NCBI GenBank assembly: GCA_017979445.1
Contig: CM030705.1
Coordinates: 13,509,540-13,573,539, forward strand
Source: Akebia trifoliata
Taxonomy: Eukaryota; Streptophyta; Magnoliopsida; Ranunculales; Lardizabalaceae
Direction of reading: 5' to 3'
Length of the DNA stretch: 64,000 nucleotides
In this document: piece by piece, positions 44,673 to 64,000 of the stretch
How positions within the stretch are numbered: position 1 is the stretch's first letter
How the letters are laid out: each line of letters begins with the position of its first letter
Notes under the pieces: model-generated
The model's input: only the letters and a program-made list of their open reading frames with translations
Told to the model about the DNA's origin: nothing
The model's database searches: none
Made by a program: the position numbers and the translations under genes

Positions 44673-47232
44673 TTAAGCTTGGAAGTGGTGGGATTGAAGA
44701 TGGTTGTGGTGGTGAGAATTGATATGTTGGTGATGGAGATTATTCTGATAATTCTCTGATGCTTGAATGGGTTCAGACCATCCTCCGATGGGATTGAGAT
44801 TACGCGTTAGTTCCAGCAACGAATCCCGAACATGATCTGCTTGAACCATTTCATTATCCCTCTTCTGCTACCAAAAAATAAAAAAAAAACATTAAATTTA
44901 TGTACATTTAGTCCTCTTAATTTGCCAATTTAACTAATCTGATAATTAATTTTATCGATCTCTTCACCTCTACTTTGAAGACATTCAAGACTAGGCCTCG
45001 GAATGTGGTGACATTTGCATTTGTAACTTCTAGGCCTAGAGAATTCATAGCTTCCATCAATCTCACAAATCCACTCGGCTTATGCTCACCGAAAACTTTA
45101 AGGAAGAATTCATTTCCATCTATTTGAGTCACTTCTACTTGAACCTGAAATCATCAAGAAACTGATCAAAACCCATCAAATTTATTTCTTGTCAATGTAT
45201 ATAGAACATTAATTGATTATATATACCTCCATCTGTTGTGCCTTATCATCACCAATCACGGTATCGTGACTTTGTTTCGAGGGGTCAGATACCTTGACAT
45301 TAGATGAGGATCTAGTTCCATTATCAATGATTAATCCTATTTTCGACCCATTGAGAGATTCATCGTGCTCGGCATCTAATAGGATGCTATTGTTATTTCC
45401 CGTATTCATATCTCCATCCTCCTCTTGTGGTTCCTCGAGTTCATCTTGGAGATCTTTCACTTGCTTCTGCAACTCTTTAACGAATTCGATTGCATCTCCG
45501 AGGATGGATGCTCTATCCATCTTAGAATAATCATCCATAAAAAATAGTCATTAATTACATATTAGTTAATGAGAGGAACAGTTATTATAATTTTATTAAG
45601 GGTTTTGTTAACATGTGCCCTAAGAACACACATTAAGGTTCATTAAATACATCTTGGAAATTTGATTTCCTCTCGAAAATACCTTCAAAAAAATTTATAG
45701 CAAAAATACCCTCAAATTTTTATTAATTGTTAGGGTAAATTACAGTTAAACCCCTTTGATTTAGCATAATTCTATATGGAACTTTTAACATTTTGACAAT
45801 TGCACTTACCTCCTCAGTCACGTGAAGTATTAACATTCAAATGTTATTTTACTATTTTACTCTCATTTTATCTTTTTTATTATAAGAAGTAAAATTTAAA
45901 ATGATAAAAATACTTCTATCAAAGTATTTTTACACTCATAGGCAGGCATGAACCCATTTTTTCATGAGTTAGGATCCAGTGTTCCGTTCCAATGATAAAG
46001 GTACGGTGTCTACATGTCATGTTTTTGTTGGAGTTCAAAACACCTAGGACTCTTAACCAAGCCGTGCATGCAGTCCAATGTGTTTGAACTCTAATAAAAA
46101 TGTGCCACATACACACCGAACATTGTTATAGGAACAGGACACCATTTTGGATCGTGACTCTTCTTTCATAAGGATATTTTTGTTTATGTGAAAAAAATGA
46201 CATTTTAAAAAGGGTAAAATGATCTTTATAAAGAGAGAAAAAAAAATCATTTTTAACTATTTGATCGATGAAAAATAGACGAAAGGAGGGTAAGTGAGTC
46301 CATTAATAACTGTAGGGGAGGTAAAAGCAATTGTCAAAACGTTAAGATCAACATAGAATTATGCTAAACTTTAGGGAGTGAAACTGTAATTTACCCTAAT
46401 TGTTATTGAGAGGATTATTTTGATGTGAAGTTGAACTAAACATTAGTTAAGGAGAGAATTGTACCTTAGTGATCTTAGGAACAAGAGCTCTTAGAGCATA
46501 GAGCCTATCATTGAGTTTCTTCCTTCTCTTCCTTTCAGCAACAAGATTTTTTGATTTGTGTCCCCTCCCTGATCTTCCAACAACTTTTTGATCACCATCA
46601 TCATCACTACAATCTGAGATCGAGTCGGCTGGGCCCGTCTCTTGTTTGACGGGATCCTTAGTCACCGAAGAGTAGTCGATCGATGGTTGAAAGTTAGTAG
46701 TTGTAGTGCTCATTAAGGACTGATGTATTGGCATTGCTGCCATATCCGAATATCCATGCTCGCCGGCTGGTGAATTATCGAAAGCTATCATTGGCTTATC
46801 CGACAGAATTGAGTCTATGGACCCTTGGAAGATTGTATCGACGTTAACGTTGTTAGATAGATTTTCCGAAGACGGGGGAAATTGTTGTCCGAACCCACCG
46901 AAGAAATTCATCGGAGAGTTGGCAATGCGAATTTGATCAAGAGAGAGATCCCAAGGTGAAGAATTCAAATTATCGGACGACGTGGTTGATGGAGATACCC
47001 ATGGTTGGAAATGATTGGAAGGCTTTGATTGGTGATCGATTGTCGACCCATTGATATTGATTGGGAATCCATGATCAGCCATGGATGATGAACCATCCAT
47101 GTCTAATTGATTAAGCATGGATGGATGTTGATCATCATGGAAACTAGTGTTCATGGCTGATTCTTCTTGCTCCCATGAGACATTGCAGTGGGCCATAATG
47201 AACTTTATGATAATATGTGAATCTTCAGTGAC
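44673..47232 (-). CDS. AMS: AMS-like bHLH transcription factor (N-terminal exons not found)
   Basis: Probable orthologue of ABORTED MICROSPORES, a nuclear bHLH activator needed in the tapetum for pollen wall and microspore development. Exons: 47,232-46,465; 45,520-45,227; 45,144-44,968; 44,864-44,673 (TAA), all GT-AG and phase 0, 476 codons. Seen: bHLH basic region and helix 1 ([20 protein letters not shown]) ending exon 1, helix 2 ([18 protein letters not shown]) opening exon 2. The AMS-type ACT-like domain is in exon 3 ([11 protein letters not shown]). The tail is SLLELTRNP followed by a His-rich end, both AMS hallmarks. AMS normally has an N-terminal bHLH-MYC_N domain; exon 1 here starts mid-protein (VTEDSHII) after a clear acceptor, and I found no upstream exon before the next gene. 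Either they are diverged, lost, or translation starts at the Met codon at 47,196. Confidence 0.83.
45732..46397. mobile_element. 666-bp MITE in the AMS first visible intron
   Basis: Ends are inverted over about 90 bp (agggtaaattacagttaaac and its partner), with a 7-bp direct flank AATTGTT (45,725-45,731 and 46,398-46,404). It lies between the two halves of the bHLH domain and must be spliced out. A second palindrome is nested inside at about 45,950-46,165. Confidence 0.75.
45950..46165. mobile_element. Palindromic MITE nested in the 666-bp MITE
   Basis: The left arm (tttttgttggagttcaaaac) and the inverse of the right arm (tttttattagagttcaaaca) pair over about 90 bp. It lies wholly inside the larger MITE, so it inserted later or the larger element captured it. 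Confidence 0.6.
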
Positions 47233-47273
47233 CTGCACAGTAACAGAATTTCGTAAATAAGTAGTTAAATTAT

Positions 47274-47534
47274 TAGGTATTTTAGAAATACACCCTCTTA
47301 ACCATTGCAAAATGCAAGATTAGGTTTAACCTCTTGACCAAGTCAACGTTATTTTTTCTTGATCATTTAACGGTGAATTTTGATTTTGATTTTTTTTTAA
47401 TAATTAAATTACTAAATTAAAATTTGAAAAAAATTTATTGTTAAATCATCAAGAAAAAACAACCTTGACTTACAGTCAAGGGGGATAAATCTTATATCAC
47501 CAATTTAAAAGAGGGGTATTTCTAAAATACCCTA
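47274..47534. mobile_element. 260-bp MITE just upstream of the first visible AMS exon
   Basis: The left end taggtattttagaaatac and the inverse of the right end (tagggtattttagaaatacc) pair, and the arms match over about 100 bp (ttattttttcttgatcattt). It lies 42 bp from the splice acceptor at 47,233, where N-terminal coding exons or intron sequence would be expected. Confidence 0.72.
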
Positions 47535-48171
47535 AATTATTTGCACCCAAAGATGATCTTTTTCTTTGTATGGATTAACAAATTAAAGAAAATGGTTCAT
47601 TATTTTGATCACCCAAGAAGCATGTACGTGAGCTCTACATTTTTGGGTTTTAGTTTGCTTTATTTTAATTAAAATTGAGCCAATTGGCCCAATTCCCTTT
47701 TGGAAACAAAAGAAATGAGAAAGAAACAAAACTAAAGAAACTCAATATTGAAAGCAATTGATAACTGCAACAGCGTCATGCGTCACTGATACTGAAGAAT
47801 ATTTCAAGAGCTCATATATATCAGCTTCAGGTAGCAACATTACCTCCACACCCTAATTAAAATAAGGAAAAAACTCTTATTTTCTTGTTTAGGTTTACAT
47901 TCATGGGATATTGGATTAAAAAAAAAACAAACAACCTTTGAAACCAATTCTTGATTTTATATGTTTTGAAGATGGAATTTGGTTTGTTACATTGGTAGGT
48001 TGAACTGCAGTTCTGGCGTGATCATTAGATTATTAAACATATATACAACTAGAATATTTTCTTTTATTTATTTATTTATTTTAATTAGTATGTGAGAGTG
48101 AGAAAGAGAGAAATTTGTTTTTGACTGGCTGGGAGGAAGGAACATCTGAAATATAAGGAAAATGCTGGAAT

Positions 48172-48330
48172 GAAACAAACGAAGACACAAAGGTGACAAA
48201 AATAATGCGATGGCACGTACATAACCGTAGATGCTTTTTACTTGTATCTCAAGGAAAAGCATCTATGGTAATGTGCACGACACCGTGAGTTTTTGTCACC
48301 CTTGTGTCTCCCTATGTGTCACCCCAGCAC
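48172..48330. mobile_element. Hairpin MITE, about 160 bp
   Basis: The left arm gacacaaaggtgacaaaaat...cgtagatgctttt pairs with the right arm aaaagcatctatggtaatgtgcac...tttttgtcacccttgtgtc. A one-arm relative is at 38,031-38,100. Confidence 0.75.
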
Positions 48331-48514
48331 GACTCGAAATATAATAATGACAGGAGATTATTGCGTGAGCGTTGGCGTTGGGGCAATATTCTCTCGTGTC
48401 TCAACTACTTCTCAACCGAAAGAGGGGGAGAGAGAGAGAGTGTGTGTATATAGCATGCATGCATCATGTTTGTGACGTATTGGACGCCTACTCTTTAATC
48501 TATTTAATAAAGAG

Positions 48515-48962
48515 AGCTGCTATTGGCAATGACACCCCAACTTTTACTTATTGCATTCCAATTAAAAATATAAAATAAGGTAAATTACCATTTAATGATT
48601 TACCCATGACAAAATTTCAGTTCCGTACATTGTTCATTTTAATTCCCAAAACATGTTTTCTTGCAAGTTCATCACTTTAATAATCAGCAATCTCGTAGAT
48701 AAATTACCAGTGATCTCGTCAATAAAAATATCCAAGGTATTTGTCTTTAACATCATCTGTGATCTCATTGGTAATTTATCAATGAGATTGTTGGTTATAA
48801 ATGTGATGAATTCGCTGAAAAAAATGTTTTGAGAATTAATATACGAACAGTATATCGAAATCAAAACTTTTCCATAAGTTGCACACGTTTACGAAAATTT
48901 CTTTAAATCATAAAAAATTAGGATGTAATAAGTAAACGTTGGGGTGCCAATAGCACTTCTCA
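48515..48962. mobile_element. Palindromic MITE, about 450 bp
   Basis: The left end gctattggcaatgacacccc and the inverse of the right end (gaagtgctattggcacccca) match. Inner arms around 48,690 and 48,790 also pair (caatctcgtagataaattacc). Same end family as 25,973-26,088. Confidence 0.65.
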
Positions 48963-49612
48963 AATATTAACATGGATCTGACTTCCAAGTTTAGAAAATG
49001 CTAAACATGACAGTTGGGATGTTAAGGGATTCCCAAACAGGGTCACAAGACATCTAACACAATATCAAGAGAAAAATTGATAAAGTACCAACTAAAACAT
49101 TTTAATACTTTCCAAATATTTTGAACTCAATCCTATATTTATTTCAAAGTCATGTTTTTCTTCTTTTTTTTTTCCTGAGTCTCGTCCTATATCAATTCCA
49201 TAGCACTCTTGAAGATATAGAATAATGCCTTTTAACCAATCACATCTACAACCAGAGCTTTGAATTTGATATGACTGCCTCTTGAATGTAGTCTTCTTTG
49301 AGAGACCAACAGAAAATGACCTAAATAATCTACATCTTCAACCTCTAGTTAAAATCTCTTGATTATTCACCCAAACTCTTCACCATTTAGAGGTAAATTT
49401 CTTATAGATATGCACAAATTACACCAACAACAAAAGCTTTGGAAACAAGAACTCCCTTCAAAGGTCCTATTGAGCATCTTAGGATCTCTTTTATTACTAT
49501 TTTTTTTCATAAGTTGAGGAACATCTGTTGAGACATGACCCTATTGTTAAGTTCAGTCCCACAGACAACAAATGGCCTTGTCTCTCTCTTTATAAGATCT
49601 TGGGCCTCTCCA

Positions 49613-49663
<51 letters not shown>
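49613..49663. repeat. (TA)n(GT)n microsatellite
   Basis: A short TA run followed by about 19 GT units, 240 bp beyond the acetyltransferase stop codon on its 3' side. The plus-strand 96-codon frame here is driven by the GT run. Confidence 0.9.
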
Positions 49664-49665
<2 letters not shown>

Positions 49666-49902
49666 GATGAGAGTTGATGATTGCAGAATCCATGGGTTCC
49701 ATGTGCCCGACTATATTTTGCATCACTTTCAACTATATTTTGCTGACAATAATCAAGCAGAAATTACAGGGATGTTAGATAGTCTGCAAAAGCCATTCTT
49801 TACTGCTCCACCTCAAAACTGTTAAAAAGACATCAGCACTCAAATCTCTTAATATGCCCACATTTTTGCATATTTACAACCCTCAAGATGACTCCGTAAA
49901 CA

Positions 49903-60985
<11,083 letters not shown>

Positions 60986-61667
60986 CTGTTAAAAGAACAA
61001 AAATACATGAGGCATAAATAGCAAAGCTTAGAATCTGGATGGTATAATAGAAAATTAGCAACAAGGAAAATAAATACAGCTCTCATTCATGCTGCACATA
61101 TTTCAAGTTACAAGAAAGTATAAGAGTGAGAGGCATAATGGATCTCGATGGCAGGGGACAAGAGTTGCCCCAAGACTTTCTATTGATCATGATAACTAAT
61201 AAAGCGAAAAGAAAAAAAAAAGTTGGAACTTTGGACAAAGAAACTTGAGGCTAGAATCCCAATAGAGAAACAAGTACCATGAATCATTACTTTAAGGATT
61301 GGCATAGTTATAGAGGACTTTCAGCAATTATGATTCATAGATGGGTAAGAGAAACCTCAAAATCACTTAGATCAAGGATATCAAAGCCTTCCAAAAGAGT
61401 TCTCAATGAGTCAAGCTGTTCATCCACCCTGCCTGTCCCACAAAATGGCACTAAGTAGAATTCTTTCCACCCAAAACTGTCTTGGTAAAAAAAATGAAGC
61501 AACCTAAGGCTTCAATGAGATGCCCCTAGAACTGGCCTACCTCAAGAACCAACAATTAATAAGACCTGATCAAATATGAGACCATGTGCAAGCACCTCTA
61601 TTTATATATTGCAGAAAAGACACAATATTATGTGTGAGATAAGTGAAACAAGAACGCAGAAAAACCT

Positions 61668-61760
61668 CATCATCATCAAAGCCTTATCCAAAAATATTGG
61701 GGTCAGATGAATAAATCCAATTCCTCCATTCAATTTTGTCTGAAGATGTGCCTTTTGCAC
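61668..61760 (-). mobile_element. RTE-type LINE 3' end relic
   Basis: tcatcatcatcaaagccttatccaaaaatattggggtcag is the reverse complement of the (GAT)n tail and end of plant RTE-like LINEs or the SINEs that share that tail. Only the tail and a little of the 3' coding end are present. Confidence 0.4.
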
Positions 61761-61987
61761 TACAAGTCATATTGCCAATGTCACACTTATCCAAATTCGT
61801 AAATCTTTCGGTTAAGCTGGTCCATAACAGACATCTAAATTCCAAGCATACAGGTCTCAGTTTTCACGAAAAACCTCCCCCAAACCCTAAAAGGATTCAA
61901 TTCCAAGCTTGTAAGTCCTAATTTTCCTGAAAAATATAACCCAAACCCTAAAAAGACCACCTAATTTGAGAACAATAACGTTCTTGA

Positions 61988-62110
61988 GAACCTCATAGTA
62001 CCCATATTAAATGCTGCATATGCCCTAATTTCAACTGTGTTCTTGTTTCTTTGATTTGTAATCTAAGACCTAAAACCCCAACCATGCAAATGGATAACGA
62101 AAAAGAAATA
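61988..62110 (+). repeat. Direct repeat, left copy (partner 63,870-63,990)
   Basis: acctcatagtacccatatt ... gccctaatttcaactgtg ... catgcaaatggataa matches 63,870-63,990 in order and direction, about 85 per cent by eye. The copies bracket about 1.76 kb that includes the nested repeat at 63,208-63,856. Confidence 0.7.
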
Positions 62111-63207
62111 AGTATCCAGAATTGAGGGGCTCACACTCAATGTAATAATTATTGGAACCATAGGACTGCATTTTTCCACCATTCGATGACCATCAAAGGA
62201 TGATAATTTTCATCCCTCCAACAATGCATGATGCATGACCGGGCCTCCAAAGGAAGCACAGTGGCGTTTCTCTCATTTAATGCGTCCTTTTCTCTGACAA
62301 ATTTCCACTGAGATCATTGCTCAGAACCTGATGGGTCGAACCCAACATAGGACAATTGTTGTTGGTGACAAATGCGATTAGGGAGGAAGATGTTCTAACT
62401 TTTATATTGCAGGTCATGCATCCATTCAACACATTTTTATAGGATTAGGCAAGCGGGCAACAGGACCGTGATGAAGGATAAGGAGGTAAAATTTACCATA
62501 TAAGACCCAAGGCAAGAAGTTTATTGCAAATGTGCAAAAGGACCTTCATATTTTAAAATATTATAAATGTCCTTATGGTAGAGAAATGGTGAATTGAAAT
62601 GAAAAATGGGTGTGGATGATGCACTCGGTTAGGGTGCCATGTTGGTAAAGGACTGTGCAGCTTATAAGGTGTCCCATATTTCCCAACACCACCTAGACCT
62701 ATGCAACCCATCATGGGGCATTGTATATCTCATCTTGAAGGTGCCATCACATAAGACTCCAGCACCAAACTTGGACAAACTAGCTACAAAATTGGAGATG
62801 TTCTAGGGGGTGAAGGATTTACGCCACTCAAAGGCGTTCATGCCATGGAGTCCCGACAAAGGTAAGGGCAGTAAGTCCATGCACATTTCTCCCTTCCTCA
62901 AAGAACTAGGAAAATTCAAAGGGAATTGTAACATCCACCTTCACAAGTTCTCCAAATATTTGAACGTGCCTACACTTGGTACAATAATATCTTGGTCGCT
63001 TTCAGTTTCTAGCATTGTTGGCCCATAACATCCCATCCACTACATTATGACTGCATAGGCAAAGAGATTCGCTCGCCCATCACGGTTGTTCGAAGGTTTG
63101 GTATTCCCACATTTAGTCCCCACACTTTATGAGTCCGCACCAATAGATATGCACCAACAAAAGGGGAAAAAAGGACATTTCTTCACTTCTTGAATATGAT
63201 ATGTGCA

Positions 63208-63856
63208 TGTCTATAGGGATGGGAGTAGGGTAGTTTATAGTATATACGATGTACGGAATCAATTCCTTATGAGGGCAGAATAGATAAAATAGGGTAAGAC
63301 TTAAACTTTCCACTTCATTAACGCCTAGGTACTTTTGGAGCATTGGTTTGGGTCTTAACATTTGGTATTAGAGTCAACCCCCCACGTCTAGGGTTCGAGT
63401 CATGGGGAGGAGATTATGCAGACAAAAAGAAAAAAGGACTCCTATATAGTATGGGATATGGAAGGTGTTCAGAAATATTTAAAAAAAAAAAAGGGGGCTC
63501 GACATAGTACGAGATATGGAAGGGGTCCACCATAGTAGGCCACCGTGATTAATCTGGGAAGGGGCGACTTATGGAAAAATAAAAAAATTGGTACCTGGTA
63601 CTTGGAAAGAAGGACAAGGAGTCAGGGGGGCACACCATAAAGTGGACTAACGAGGGCGTCAACCTTGAAGCGGTGGGGTATTTTACAATCCTTAGGTTAA
63701 GACTGGAACTTTCACTCCATTAACGCCCAAATACTTTTGGAGCATTAGTTTGGGTCTTAACATTTAACCTATTTTATCTATTCTACCCTCATAAGGAAAT
63801 GATTCCAGTACATAGCATATACTATAACCTGCCCTAAACCCATCCCTATAGATAGG
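63208..63856. mobile_element. Inverted-repeat element with internal direct repeats
   Basis: The outer arms are inverted over about 80 bp (ggatgggagtagggtag at 63,217 and its partner ending 63,856). Just inside each arm is a 68-bp segment (taagact...gtttgggtcttaacattt) in direct orientation (63,294-63,363 and 63,698-63,765). The first direct repeat is followed by tggtattagagtc, which resembles a retrotransposon primer site, so the inner part may be a tiny TRIM-like LTR element inserted in a MITE. The order is clear; the classification is inferred. Confidence 0.55.
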
Positions 63857-63869
63857 CACATATCAGAAT

Positions 63870-63990
63870 ACCTCATAGTATCCATATTCAATGCTAAATG
63901 TGCCCTAATTTCATCTGTTTTCTTGTTTCTTAGATTTGTAACCTAAACCCTAAAAAACTCTAACATGCAAACTAATTAATAAATAAATTT
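63870..63990 (+). repeat. Direct repeat, right copy (partner 61,988-62,110)
   Basis: Second copy of the duplicated segment, at the right edge of the window (tacctcatagtatccatatt ... ccctaatttcatctgttttc). Confidence 0.7.
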
Positions 63991-64000
63991 AAAAAATAAA

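Larger units (their letters stand above)
47535..49902. other. Gap between the two host genes, no exon recognised
   Basis: Searched by eye on the minus strand for the bHLH-MYC_N exons of the AMS-like gene without success. One stretch (47,755-47,860, minus) is open for about 33 codons but matches nothing I know. The gap holds two MITEs (48,172-48,330; 48,515-48,962), a repeat shared with 39,560-40,090 (49,040-49,330) and a (TA)n(GT)n microsatellite (49,613-49,663). Confidence 0.5.
60986..63207. other. Region 5' of the visible HAM exons, no exon recognised
   Basis: The first HAM exon(s) should lie to the right of 60,985 on the minus strand, but no chromo-barrel coding sequence (the conserved 'GTRVMCRWRDGK' part) was seen. 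A minus-strand open stretch at about 61,350-61,440 (VDEQLDSLRTLLEGFDIL) follows a cag acceptor-like site but matches nothing I know. At 62,640-63,080 there are short open stretches without a domain. An RTE 3' end relic is at 61,668-61,760. Confidence 0.45.

Noticed and set aside
49535..49825. 96-codon plus-strand frame downstream of the acetyltransferase
   Set aside because: It runs through a (TA)n(GT)n microsatellite, which supplies a long VCVCV run, and has no recognisable domain.

Overview
The window is nuclear DNA of a flowering plant. Two host genes show this: an ABORTED MICROSPORES (AMS)-type bHLH tapetum regulator and a HAM1/HAM2-type MYST histone acetyltransferase. Both lie on the minus strand in the right third, both are split by introns with plant-like splice sites, and the AT-rich DNA around them is crowded with plant transposable elements. 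I cannot name the species. There is no bacterial, organellar or CRISPR content.

Layout. 1-13,175: AT-rich intergenic DNA with several hairpin MITEs, a Mutator-type foldback MITE with a 9-bp target duplication (3,076-3,456), and a 3.1-kb TG...CA segment that looks like a solo LTR (5,874-8,999). 13,181-23,254: a complete, young Ty3/Gypsy element of the Tat lineage, with 535-bp LTRs differing at five sites and a 5-bp target duplication. Its gag-pol is one frame broken only by five stop codons. It also carries a dual RNase H, an array of 109-bp hairpin repeats, and an antisense three-exon gene with its own TATA box. 23,260-27,240: intergenic with a 59-bp minisatellite. 27,250-37,150: a nested structure, an L1-type LINE split by a TIR element which is itself split by a degenerate Ty1/Copia element. 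37,150-44,370: intergenic repeats, a Copia RT scrap, and a cluster of four more Mutator-type foldback MITEs seated in (TA)n. 44,673-47,232: the AMS-like gene. 49,903-60,985 and probably beyond: the MYST acetyltransferase gene, whose large introns hold LINE remnants, MITEs and long G/C homopolymers. 61,000-64,000: repeats, with no recognisable first exon of the acetyltransferase.

The two host genes are not an operon or a system: one would act in anther development, the other in histone acetylation. The AMS-like gene keeps its bHLH and C-terminal parts intact, but I could not find the exons for the usual N-terminal bHLH-MYC_N domain. The acetyltransferase is intact from the end of its chromo barrel to the stop, but its first exon(s) are not visible here.

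I found no convincing new biological system. The most interesting structures are the antisense spliced gene and hairpin array inside the Tat element, the clustered double-hairpin Mutator MITEs, and the possibly N-terminally reduced AMS gene. All comparisons were done by eye, so boundaries of diverged repeats are approximate.
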